From assembly GCA_027046265.1 (NCBI GenBank), contig JALTZF010000110.1, positions 1-38,050 of the forward strand: a stretch of 38,050 bases of DNA, written 5' to 3'. Source of the stretch: Pyrodictiaceae archaeon. Lineage in GTDB: Archaea > Thermoproteota > Thermoprotei_A > Sulfolobales > Pyrodictiaceae. The first letter of the stretch is position 1, and the number at the start of each line of letters is the position of its first letter. The notes under the pieces are model-generated. The model was not told the origin of the DNA and ran no database searches. It worked only from the letters and a program-made list of their open reading frames with translations. Below, in pieces: positions 1 to 8,077 of this stretch. The position numbers and the translations under genes were made by a program.

Positions 1-2
1 CT

Positions 3-479
3 GTGGAGTTGTCAGGCGAAGTAGTGTTACCCAGAACATTCTATGATGTAGTGCGAGGGCAATGGTTTAGCAATCAGGTTCTAGGCTACGCTTTGGTCTT
101 AAAGAGTAAGAGTGACGCGGATGTTTTGCTGCTAGTTGTAGGTGGTGACGCCTATGTGCCAGGATTAAACTTTGTTTTTGGCCAAGCACTCCTCGGAGAG
201 GGTGTTGCTGTAGTGTATACTGCAAGGCTTTACCCGGAGTTCTATGGCTTAAAAAGTGATTCTAGACTGTTCCATAGCCGACTCCTAAAAGAGGCTATGC
301 ATGAGATAGGTCATGCACTTGGCTTGGACCACTGCAACCACAGTAGGTGCGTCATGCGTTTCAGCAATAGTATATACGAGGTTGACGCTAAGGAGCCTAG
401 ATACTGTAGTAGGTGCGTCTTAAAGCTCGAAGCACAAGGTGTCAAAGTCTCTGAGCAGTACACCATTACGACTCGATAA
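3..479 (+). CDS. amzA: Archaemetzincin-type zinc metalloprotease, possibly 5'-truncated by the window edge
   Basis: The archaemetzincin signature is complete. The zinc helix HEIGHALGLDHC has H100, E101, H104 and H110 as ligand and catalytic candidates. It is followed by C111, C116, M118 and a C135-x2-C138 pair, which in this family hold a second, structural zinc. These are cytosolic zincin-fold peptidases whose physiological substrate in archaea is unknown. The frame is open up to the first bases of the window. The GTG at position 3 gives 158 residues, a little shorter than I expect for the family, so the true start may lie outside. It ends just before a convergent small gene. Function as a protease is inferred from the intact motif. 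Confidence 0.9.
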   Translation: MELSGEVVLPRTFYDVVRGQWFSNQVLGYALVLKSKSDADVLLLVVGGDAYVPGLNFVFGQALLGEGVAVVYTARLYPEFYGLKSDSRLFHSRLLKEAMHEIGHALGLDHCNHSRCVMRFSNSIYEVDAKEPRYCSRCVLKLEAQGVKVSEQYTITTR

Positions 480-497
480 CCATAGAGACTCTCATGC

Positions 498-773
498 TCA
501 TACAACCTTCTTTATCTCGTCTACCAGTTCACGCAACGTCCTTTCATCCTTTAGCAGGGCCTTGGCTAGGCAACGTGTAAGCTTGGTGTCGTCGCTAATA
601 CCTTTGCATTGCTTCACAGTGGTGCATGCCTCGACGTCTCCTACACCTTCAACGCTTAGGCTCACACACAGCTTTCCTGTAGACTCATCATAACTGTAGC
701 CTTTCACTCCTACATCTACTCCGAGTTCGTCTGAGAGCACATAGCTTAGCTCAAACTCCAGATCAACAACCAA
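498..773 (-). CDS. Small conserved-looking protein of unknown function
   Basis: I do not recognise this 91-residue protein. It is acidic, starts with a beta-rich segment and ends in a charged helix (KDERTLRELVDEIKKVV). It has three cysteines but no paired metal motif. The TTG start at 773 is supported by a GGTGAG ribosome-binding site five bases upstream. It converges on the archaemetzincin gene with an 18-base gap and diverges from the RNA-ligase-like gene. The opposite-strand frame over the same bases has low-complexity Ser/Thr composition and looks like a shadow. The gene is probably real, but nothing in the sequence suggests a role. Confidence 0.6.
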   Translation of the reverse strand: MVVDLEFELSYVLSDELGVDVGVKGYSYDESTGKLCVSLSVEGVGDVEACTTVKQCKGISDDTKLTRCLAKALLKDERTLRELVDEIKKVV

Positions 774-840
774 TATCTCTCACCACACAAAGAGGTACAC
801 TGCTAGATTAATGTTATGCTTGGAAGCTCCTATAAGTTGC

Positions 841-848
841 ATATATAC
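841..848 (+). promoter_or_regulatory. TATA-box candidate for the RNA-ligase-like gene
   Basis: An ATATATAC stretch lies about 38-45 bases before the ATG at 886, which would put transcription start near 870 with a short leader. Judged by eye from spacing and composition only. Confidence 0.4.
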
Positions 849-885
849 TAGGAATGTGCTCAGAGGGGGTTCTAGGCGAGGGTTG

Positions 886-1521
886 ATGGCGCGAGCTTAT
901 ACAGTGATACCACTATGGGAGGCGTTGAGGTTAGAAAGGAGGGGTAGGCTAAGAATTGCAGGAGAAGTCATTGTTGAGGAGAAGATAGATGGTATTTTAC
1001 TCGTCGTTTATGATGGGAACTTGTATACAGGTTCTGGCCGTAAAGCACCAAGACACTATGTTAAAGCCCTTGAAGAAGCCGGAGTAGGTGATGTCCTAAT
1101 ATATAGCAAGTCTAACAAGGTTCTATATATGGAGCTCTACGGTAAATGCGTGCCAGGCGAGTATGGTATTTACCGCTTAAGCAAGTGGTGCTACAGAGCT
1201 GCATTACTTGATGTTGGAGTCACACCAACCTATGCTGGGCCTGTGCTCGAAGCTTTATCTTTGGCCAAAATAGCTCAGCCCACCGAACGTGTGTCATACG
1301 CCGAGAATGTAGGCATAGATCTTCCAAAAAGGTTTTCATCAAGGCGCAACTCTATACCTGATATAGTTAAGCATGCATCCATGGATCCTAATAGTGAAGG
1401 TATAGTCGTTAAGTTGTACAAGAGCTTTGGCCATATTCTACCACCAGACTATGGCGCTAAATACCGTGGCGAACTAGCTTTTAAGGTTAAATGGGTATGG
1501 TTTAAGGAGAAGTGGCGCTGA
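886..1521 (+). CDS. RNA ligase-like covalent nucleotidyltransferase, core domain only
   Basis: The nucleotidyltransferase motifs of the ATP-dependent ligase superfamily appear in order: motif I EEKIDG with candidate nucleophile K33, motif III YMELYGK (81-87), motif IIIa around YRAALLDV (103-110), motif IV EGIVVKL (171-177) and motif V AFKVKW (198-203). Such enzymes form a lysyl-AMP and transfer AMP to a 5'-phosphorylated RNA (or DNA) end. At 211 residues from ATG 886 this is only the adenylation core. The archaeal Rnl3 ligases I know of are about 380 residues, with extra N- and C-terminal domains. The frame opens further upstream at TTG 811, but that extension lies in promoter-like sequence. 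Substrate (RNA, DNA or a protein) is not decidable by reading. Confidence 0.8.
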   Translation: MARAYTVIPLWEALRLERRGRLRIAGEVIVEEKIDGILLVVYDGNLYTGSGRKAPRHYVKALEEAGVGDVLIYSKSNKVLYMELYGKCVPGEYGIYRLSKWCYRAALLDVGVTPTYAGPVLEALSLAKIAQPTERVSYAENVGIDLPKRFSSRRNSIPDIVKHASMDPNSEGIVVKLYKSFGHILPPDYGAKYRGELAFKVKWVWFKEKWR

Positions 1522-1631
1522 AATGAAAAGTCTCTATCTCACTTCATTGCCTAGGTTTGCGAAGCTTAGGCCTTAGGGTCTTGTGCTCTACCTGACAGGA
1601 GGCGATTTAATTTTTGTTTTGGGTAAAACTG

Positions 1632-1647
1632 ATACCCTATATGGTAT
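1632..1647. repeat. Short inverted repeat upstream of the HerA-like/SWIM gene
   Basis: ATACC and GGTAT arms flank the six bases CTATAT, 29-44 bases before the ATG at 1676. It could be an operator half-site pair or a promoter element. The arms are short enough to arise by chance. Confidence 0.25.
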
Positions 1648-1675
1648 TACCGCTCTTTATTATCCTGGCTAGGGG

Positions 1676-3823
1676 ATGCAGGGAAGGTTGCAGCAAACAC
1701 AACGGCATGGCGGCGAGCCTGTAGGAATGGTTACAGGGGACTCTAAGCCAGACCAGTTTGTATTTAGTGTAGATCCTGAAAGCATACCAGCACTCTACGA
1801 CTATGTGTATGTTGAAACCGTCGAGAATCCTCCAGGGAGTGAGGCGCCTGTAAAGGTTAAAGTGCTAGCACAAATACGCGGGATAAGACGACTAGCCCTT
1901 GGTGTGACACCAGAGCATCCATGGCTTGTATTGCGTAATCTTAGCCTTCCACGAGGGAGCGATACTGTTGTTGCTTTCGCCAAGGTGTTAGGGTACAAGT
2001 GGAAGGGACGAATATACCTGCCACGAAGAGCGCCTCCCGTCGGCTCATGGGTTTACCTCGCACCAGACGAATTGCTCGAGGACTTTTACAGTGTTGAGCC
2101 AGAGAGGAGGCTACATGTAGGTAGCTTAATATCTCGACCTAGCGTGTCTGCATACCTGGATATAGAGGGGATAAAGAGGCATGTAGCCATCATAGCTGCT
2201 ACAGGAGCAGGTAAGACCTGGGCAAGTATAGTACTCATTGAGGAGCTTCTCAAGAAGGGGGCCACCATAGTTGTCCTTGACCCTCATGGAGAGTATACAG
2301 CTATGAAGAGAACAATACACAAACTCGGGCCGAGTTACACTAATGCTGTCCGCGTAATAAAGGCCAGAAAAGACCAGGAAGGCGACATACAATATAAGAT
2401 AAGCATAGCCTCCATGAGTTCTGAGGAGCTAGCAACAATAGCTGGCATACCATCAAAAGCTACAAGGATACGTAGCGTCATTGGCGGTGCAAAGAGGGTT
2501 TCTTTGTGGCTTGCTAAGTGGACTAAAGAAAACCAGTGGCTCAGCTTAAAGGGCTTAATCAGAATCATACAAGCAAGCATAGATGCAGCTGAAGCCGTCA
2601 AGCTTCAAGGCGCTAGCTCAAGTCTCGAAGTCTTTGCTCAACGTTTCCTACAGAGACTAGCCCGTGAAGCAGCGAGGACCGAGCTTGAGAAGGCTCTAAA
2701 GATTAGGAAACTCGAAGAGCTTGCCGCCGTAGATGAGGGTCTTGTAAGGAGTATAAGACGGCTTTGGCTAGCATTGAACCGTGACACGATGCCAGGCTAT
2801 GATGCTATAAGGTACCTTGAAGAGCTGAGGCGTATAGGTGTGTATGGTGTAAAGACTGTGCCCATTGATGTGCTCCTAGAACCAGGCACCGTAACGATAG
2901 TAAATCTTGCAGGGCTTAGAGCTGAAGTACAAGACCACGTGGTCTTCAACATTATGAAAAGGATATTTGAGGCACGGTTGAGACATGCTAGAGGGATAGA
3001 AGGCGAATCCTATCCATACCCCGTGGTCCTTATTGTAGAAGAAGCACATCGCTTCATGCCTCCACCCACTAAGAAGCAGACACGAAGTAGAGATATAGCA
3101 GCAACTATAGCGAGTGAAGGGAGGAAATTTGGTGTATTCATGATAGCTATAACGCAGAGACCCTCAAGAATAGACCCTGATGTGCTTAGCCAGCTCCAGG
3201 GACAAATAATTCTCAGAATAGTAAACCCACGCGACCAGGAGGCTGTGCGTGATTCGAGCGAGCAAATAAGCCAAGATCTCTTGGACAACCTCCCAGGGCT
3301 AAACAATGGTGAGGCAGTTGTTGTCGGCCCCTTAGCCCCGAGCCCATTAATGATAAGACTGCGCGACAGAATTTTAGCCTATGGAGGAGGCGATATAAGC
3401 CTTGTCGAAGCCTGGGGGTCAACTAGAAGAGATCTGCAACTAGTAGAGGAGACTCGTAGAGAGGTTCTCGAGAAAATCAGGAGGCTTCTTGGCCAGGAGT
3501 TTACAAGGCTTAGTGAGGCTTTAACTGCTCTTACAGGGCTAGAATTCTCGCATGATACTGTAGAGAAGGGGCTCAGACAACTTGTTAGGAGTAATGTGTG
3601 GGCTGGCTTCGCTAACACAACAGGGCTAGTCTATGGTGAGGTCATTACTGGCAATAACACTTATGAGGTTACTATTAGTCTGCCGGAACAAAGGTTTAGG
3701 TGTGATTGTGGCTCAAAGAAACCCTGTAGCCATGTTGCAGCTGTGCTTATACGTGCCATACTCGACGACTTAGTAAGGGTTGAAAGTGAAAAAATGGAGA
3801 GTCCTTGGGAGGACTTAGTCTAG
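1676..3823 (+). CDS. HerA/VirB4-like P-loop ATPase with C-terminal SWIM zinc motif
   Basis: The protein has an N-terminal beta-rich region (about 25-145, as in the HAS-barrel of HerA), then a RecA-like ATPase: Walker A AATGAGKTW with K180, Walker B VVLIVEEAH with E455/E456, and a later arginine-rich QRPSRIDPD segment. The last 45 residues carry C676-x-C678-x5-C684-x-H686, a SWIM-type zinc motif, which in other proteins contacts nucleic acid or protein. A DNA-pumping ATPase role is family knowledge. The SWIM tail suggests targeting to DNA or a partner, which is inference. It is distinct from the herA-nurA pair at 9.4-12 kb and has no nuclease partner next to it. The start may instead be ATG 1727. 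The stop overlaps the convergent peroxiredoxin gene at a shared CTAG. Confidence 0.85.
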   Translation: MQGRLQQTQRHGGEPVGMVTGDSKPDQFVFSVDPESIPALYDYVYVETVENPPGSEAPVKVKVLAQIRGIRRLALGVTPEHPWLVLRNLSLPRGSDTVVAFAKVLGYKWKGRIYLPRRAPPVGSWVYLAPDELLEDFYSVEPERRLHVGSLISRPSVSAYLDIEGIKRHVAIIAATGAGKTWASIVLIEELLKKGATIVVLDPHGEYTAMKRTIHKLGPSYTNAVRVIKARKDQEGDIQYKISIASMSSEELATIAGIPSKATRIRSVIGGAKRVSLWLAKWTKENQWLSLKGLIRIIQASIDAAEAVKLQGASSSLEVFAQRFLQRLAREAARTELEKALKIRKLEELAAVDEGLVRSIRRLWLALNRDTMPGYDAIRYLEELRRIGVYGVKTVPIDVLLEPGTVTIVNLAGLRAEVQDHVVFNIMKRIFEARLRHARGIEGESYPYPVVLIVEEAHRFMPPPTKKQTRSRDIAATIASEGRKFGVFMIAITQRPSRIDPDVLSQLQGQIILRIVNPRDQEAVRDSSEQISQDLLDNLPGLNNGEAVVVGPLAPSPLMIRLRDRILAYGGGDISLVEAWGSTRRDLQLVEETRREVLEKIRRLLGQEFTRLSEALTALTGLEFSHDTVEKGLRQLVRSNVWAGFANTTGLVYGEVITGNNTYEVTISLPEQRFRCDCGSKKPCSHVAAVLIRAILDDLVRVESEKMESPWEDLV

Positions 3824-4296
3824 TATCTGTTCTGAACTAGCTCTCTGACTGCTTGAAGAGCTTCATCAGCGTGTTTTTCCGCTGGCTTAACACCCTTAAT
3901 TATATTGCGTATTACACCGTTCTCATCTATAATGAATGTTACTCTTTGAGCACTTACTCTACGTGCACCAGGCCTCAGTACACCATACATTCTTGCTATG
4001 TCCCCAGTCTCATCGCTTAGTAGAGTAAACCTTAGGCCCAGCTTTTCAGCAAACCTCTTATTTCTCTCTATGGGGTCTGTTGACACTCCGATAACTACTG
4101 CATTGTGCTTATTGAATTCTTCTATAAGCTCGTTGAATCTCTGTGCCTCACGTGTACAACCGCTAGTCATGGCTCGCGGGTAGAAGTAGAGTACAACTAT
4201 GCGCCCACGTAGGCTACTCAGTTTAAGAGTTGTCCCATCAGTTGAGGGGGCCTCGAAATCTGGTGCCTTCTCGCCTGGTGCAACCATTTTTACCAC
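3820..4296 (-). CDS. bcp: Bcp/PrxQ-type peroxiredoxin, 1-Cys
   Basis: This is a thioredoxin-fold thiol peroxidase. The active-site loop reads FYPRAMTSGCTREAQ, with peroxidatic C47 and the preceding Thr/Ser. PrxQ enzymes often have a resolving Cys five residues later; here that position is not Cys, and C47 is the only cysteine in the protein. It must therefore work as a 1-Cys enzyme or use an external thiol. It detoxifies H2O2 and organic hydroperoxides in the cytosol. The likely start is ATG 4287 (M4); GTG 4296 is the longest option. Its stop overlaps that of the convergent ATPase gene by four bases. Confidence 0.92.
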   Translation of the reverse strand: MVKMVAPGEKAPDFEAPSTDGTTLKLSSLRGRIVVLYFYPRAMTSGCTREAQRFNELIEEFNKHNAVVIGVSTDPIERNKRFAEKLGLRFTLLSDETGDIARMYGVLRPGARRVSAQRVTFIIDENGVIRNIIKGVKPAEKHADEALQAVRELVQNRY

Positions 4297-4368
4297 GGGA
4301 ACAACTAGGCTAGATAGCCTGTCTATATCTCTTGTTTTTGATAAAACACTGAGAATTTGTTAAGCGTA

Positions 4369-5370
4369 TTACTTCATGTAGCCTATGAGCTTATACGATT
4401 GAGCATCAACATACCAAGGCTGTGTCTTGATAGGTGCCATGGCTGGGTCAATAATGATCCATACTCCCCTATCTTCTCCTAGCCCCGTGAAGTAAGTTAA
4501 GCCTATGAGTTTCTCGCCGCGAACCATCTCGTTATACACTTTGAGTTTCTCAGCGACCTCCTCGGGATCCATGTCTATGTATATGAGTGCCGCCGCGTGC
4601 TCTGGGTCACGGTCATCGTCTAGGTCTACTAAGCCGACAATCGACTCCAACCCTACGCTACGAGCCATTGCAGCTATGAGTACTGCTATGTCTTCACAGT
4701 CACCTGCTCCTAGCCTTAATGTCTCTAAGGGAGGAGAAGCGTGATCTAAGCCTAGTGGGTCATTGACGTAGAGTATATTGTTTGAGATCCAGCTACCTAT
4801 AGCGAATATCTTGTAAACAGAGTCGCTGGCATCACGTATGAGACCTTCAAACTTTACTATAACTCTCACCTTTGTCCTATGCATGTGCTTGTATTCTCTG
4901 CTTATGACGATGCAGTAGTTGCCACTGCTATCAATATTGAACACGTACTCGAGAGACTCAACATTCTTCCATGAACCTATAACTGAGCCACTAGGACTCA
5001 ATAATATGATGTTAACAGCTTCATCTTCACTTGTACTGATTTCTAGGGAGACATTTACGCTTAGTCGGGGCTTGAAACAAGCCTCTGCAGGGCTGTCCTC
5101 TAAGATAACTGTTGTATTTAAAGCTACGTGCTCCCACGTGGTGTACGACCTTAGTATGTCAATAGTCTTATTTCTTAATAGTGGATACTGACTGAGCCCG
5201 TACGCTATTTCAGTCCAAATACTCTGGTGAGAAGCCTGCTTATCACCGCCTGCATGGATGCCCGAGAACCATACTAATATAATGCCTAGCGTGAACAACA
5301 TGAGCAGTAGGAGCAATCTCTTCTCCAAAGAACATGTGGCCACCTGGCTTTGCACCCAACTTTTCCCCAC
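4369..5370 (-). CDS. Membrane-anchored transglutaminase-like cysteine protein
   Basis: A basic N-terminus is followed by one hydrophobic helix (about 19-38), consistent with a signal anchor that puts the rest outside the cell. Residues 85-175 form a beta-rich domain. The transglutaminase-like core follows, with LGAGDCEDIAVLIAAMARS (C225), DPEHAAALIYI (H258) and WIIIDPA (D308) in the spacing of the Cys-His-Asp triad. In prokaryotes such domains are usually peptidases or cross-linking enzymes of the envelope. No substrate can be named. The gene lies 72 bases upstream (in its own direction) of the peroxiredoxin gene and just downstream of the S9 peptidase, so co-transcription with either is possible but not shown. 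Confidence 0.8.
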   Translation of the reverse strand: MGKSWVQSQVATCSLEKRLLLLLMLFTLGIILVWFSGIHAGGDKQASHQSIWTEIAYGLSQYPLLRNKTIDILRSYTTWEHVALNTTVILEDSPAEACFKPRLSVNVSLEISTSEDEAVNIILLSPSGSVIGSWKNVESLEYVFNIDSSGNYCIVISREYKHMHRTKVRVIVKFEGLIRDASDSVYKIFAIGSWISNNILYVNDPLGLDHASPPLETLRLGAGDCEDIAVLIAAMARSVGLESIVGLVDLDDDRDPEHAAALIYIDMDPEEVAEKLKVYNEMVRGEKLIGLTYFTGLGEDRGVWIIIDPAMAPIKTQPWYVDAQSYKLIGYMK

Positions 5371-5401
5371 TAGTGTGTTTAACCTTAAGCAGTTCTCAGC
5401 A

Positions 5402-7189
5402 CTAGTGTTGGATCGCCCCTTCGCCGTATATTTTTGCGAGGCAGCGGTTTATGAAGAGTAGTGCTGGTAATAGTATCTTTTCTGCATCCTCAACTGTGTA
5501 TACGACATGACCCATGTCCGGAGCTATGTGTGCTTCGAAGGTCTTACCCGTCTCGAGAAGCCTATACATGAGTCTTAATATAGGTTTCAGCGGTGTCCTT
5601 GTATCATTCTGAGGCTGTATTATGCATAGAGGTTTCTCTATGTTCTCCACGTAGTTTATCGGGCTTCTTTCACTCCGTAACTCTCTCTTGCCGCCAGTTA
5701 TTATCTCTATAAACTTCTTGAATGCTGCATCACTAAGCTCATACATTTCCTCCCAGTCGGCCACCGCTGCCCCAGCAACACCACAATCAAACACCTTTGG
5801 TTTACGTGTCAAAGCACAGAGCGTCATGTATCCGCCATAGCTGTAACCCATAATTATTAATCTATCAGCTAGGCCCTCGTCCTTAGCCCACTTAGCCGCT
5901 GCAACTATGTCCTCTAGCTCGCCACCACATGGATCACCTATTATTAGTTGGCGGAACTCCTCACCATACCCTGTGCTACCACGGTAATTAGGCATTACTA
6001 TGTGTAAACCTAGTCCGGCTAGGGCTGCTGCAAACAAGTTAAAGCTATCACTATAGTTAGAGAAGGGGCCGCCGTGTACGAGTACAACGGTGGGGCCAGG
6101 CTTCGTAGAGGTGTTTTCGAGTACTAGAGTTGGGATCTTTAATCCGTCAAAGCTCGTTACGTAGACATGCTTCACTTCTCCTAGACGTTTAGTAAGCCAC
6201 TCTGGCTCATGAGGCGCATAGACTTCAGTTATAGTGTTCGAGCCTTCTATCATTAGTATCCTAGTCGGCTTCTTTAGTGACGAGAAAGTAGCATAGATCT
6301 TGCCGTCTATAAGGAGTGCTGTTGAGTATGTTCCCTCAGGGCCCTCTACCCTTTTACCATCAACGAAAATCCTTGTACGTGCCTCCCTCTCAGCTATAAC
6401 GACAACTTCGCCCGTAGGTGCTTCATGATAGTAAGTGTATTCTACTGGCCTGAACTCTTCTAGTTCACGTGAAGAGGCCTTGTATTCTTGTAATTCACCG
6501 GTCTCAGGGTTGAAGAGGTATAGTCTAAACATGCCTTTCTCGAAGTTGCTCTGAAAGAGTATACCTTTGCTAGTTATGACTGGTGCACGACTTGTGGCTC
6601 CTTCTTTCGGTGTGTAAATGCGTAGTTCACCGGTAGAAGTGTTAGCTATGAACAGCTCCATCGTTGAAGGGTTACCAGCAAGCATGCCAGCACCAACAAT
6701 TAGGTCTCCCTTGACGTGTGTTACCCAGCCCACGCCAGGTAATTGCCCTACTTTCCATAGCTCACCCCTCCTATGTGCATAGACTGCTACTTCCTTATCA
6801 GTGGCAAGCACGAAGGCTAGTGTCTCACCGTCATCAGCTACTCCCAAGATGCGTGCGGCCTTCATCCCTGTTATTGCTTTCTCCTCTTTAGGCTTTGATG
6901 GGTCAACGAGGTAAAGCATTATTTTCTCAGCGCCTTTAGAGACGTCCCGTCCAACAACTATTCTTGGTGCACCATATGTTTTTGAAGCATAAGTGTATAT
7001 TCCTGGCTCTACTAGTTCCTCAATACTCTTTGAATCAGGGTCAAGTGCGTAGAGGCTAGCCGCTCTGCCCTTCATACCATATAGGAGGAGGCGTCCATCC
7101 TTTAACTGTGCTATAACAGCAAATCTTGGAAGCTTGACTAGATCCTCGACTATGCTGGCTATATCGCGGGGGCTTAGGGGCTTATACAT
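5402..7189 (-). CDS. S9-family serine peptidase (acylaminoacyl-peptidase / prolyl oligopeptidase type)
   Basis: The N-terminal two thirds look like the beta-propeller of S9 peptidases, with repeated short beta-strand segments. The C-terminal alpha/beta-hydrolase has HGGPFSNYSDS (oxyanion region), GYSYGGYM with nucleophile Ser (S455 counted from GTG 7204), QNDTRTP with the acid and DMGHVVYT with the base. These enzymes trim N-acylated or short peptides in the cytosol, with the propeller limiting substrate size. I prefer ATG 7189 as start: the GGAGGT ribosome-binding site lies 7 bases before it, inside the coding frame if GTG 7204 were used. About 595 residues is normal for the family. It diverges from the Sir2 gene. 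Confidence 0.93.
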   Translation of the reverse strand: MYKPLSPRDIASIVEDLVKLPRFAVIAQLKDGRLLLYGMKGRAASLYALDPDSKSIEELVEPGIYTYASKTYGAPRIVVGRDVSKGAEKIMLYLVDPSKPKEEKAITGMKAARILGVADDGETLAFVLATDKEVAVYAHRRGELWKVGQLPGVGWVTHVKGDLIVGAGMLAGNPSTMELFIANTSTGELRIYTPKEGATSRAPVITSKGILFQSNFEKGMFRLYLFNPETGELQEYKASSRELEEFRPVEYTYYHEAPTGEVVVIAEREARTRIFVDGKRVEGPEGTYSTALLIDGKIYATFSSLKKPTRILMIEGSNTITEVYAPHEPEWLTKRLGEVKHVYVTSFDGLKIPTLVLENTSTKPGPTVVLVHGGPFSNYSDSFNLFAAALAGLGLHIVMPNYRGSTGYGEEFRQLIIGDPCGGELEDIVAAAKWAKDEGLADRLIIMGYSYGGYMTLCALTRKPKVFDCGVAGAAVADWEEMYELSDAAFKKFIEIITGGKRELRSERSPINYVENIEKPLCIIQPQNDTRTPLKPILRLMYRLLETGKTFEAHIAPDMGHVVYTVEDAEKILLPALLFINRCLAKIYGEGAIQH

Positions 7190-7321
7190 GTATACAACCT
7201 CCACCCTACCAGAGCTTTCTACTTGTATTCATGTATTTATGCACACCCTACATGGAGACGCTCATCTAGGCATCATGCTTTAAGCCTTCTACGCGGGGAA
7301 AGGTACTCTTGAGGGTTTACT

Positions 7322-8077
7322 ATGGTCTCAGACGAGTTGATCAGTATGGCTGCAGAGATGATAGCATATGCGAAGAGTCTTGTTGCGTTAACGGGTGCGG
7401 GCGTCTCAGCTGAGAGTGGTATACCAACATTCCGGGGGCGTGACGGTCTCTGGAGGCGCTATAAGCCAGAAGAGCTTGCTACACCCGGTGCTTTCGAGCG
7501 TGATCCCAGGCTTGTGTGGGAGTGGTATAAGTGGCGCATGGAGATGGTGTTTAAGGCCAGGCCGAACCCTGCTCATGAAGCTTTAGCTGAGCTTGAGCGT
7601 CTAGGTGTACTGAAGTGCATTATAACGCAGAATGTTGATGGACTACACCAAAGAGCTGGGAGTAGGTGTGTTGTAGAACTGCATGGGAATCTTTGGAGGG
7701 TCAGATGTACTACTTGTAACTATAGAAGCCGCATCGGAGAGCCGCCGAGGGAGATCCCGCCACGCTGCCCTATATGTAAAGGGCTACTAAGACCTGATGT
7801 TGTATGGTTTGGCGAGCCCTTGCCCAAAGTAGCTATCGAGCACGCTTTCAGACTCGCTATGGAGTGTGATGTCATGTTCGTAGTTGGTACTAGTGGCGTT
7901 GTACTGCCCGCAGGCCTGCTACCAGTCACAGCCAAACAGCATGGCGCAAAGATAGTAGAGGTTAACGTAGAAGAGTCAGCTATTACCAGTATAGCTGATG
8001 TCTTCATAAAAGCTCCAGCTGGCATAGTTTTGCCGAGGATAGTCGAGAAGGTAAAGGCTATTCTGCAGAATGGCTAG
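7322..8077 (+). CDS. cobB: Sir2-family NAD-dependent protein deacylase
   Basis: NAD-binding motifs [15 protein letters not shown] (25-39) and TQNVDGLHQ (102-110), the catalytic H121 in VELHG, and a four-cysteine zinc ribbon (C129, C132, C149, C152) are all intact. The family removes acetyl or longer acyl groups from lysines; in crenarchaea the chromatin protein Alba is the known target in Sulfolobus, and by analogy possibly here. The start is well supported by GAGGGT five bases upstream of ATG 7322. 251 residues is typical. It diverges from the S9 peptidase and shares a CTAG tetranucleotide with the convergent DUF1464 gene at its stop. Confidence 0.95.
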   Translation: MVSDELISMAAEMIAYAKSLVALTGAGVSAESGIPTFRGRDGLWRRYKPEELATPGAFERDPRLVWEWYKWRMEMVFKARPNPAHEALAELERLGVLKCIITQNVDGLHQRAGSRCVVELHGNLWRVRCTTCNYRSRIGEPPREIPPRCPICKGLLRPDVVWFGEPLPKVAIEHAFRLAMECDVMFVVGTSGVVLPAGLLPVTAKQHGAKIVEVNVEESAITSIADVFIKAPAGIVLPRIVEKVKAILQNG

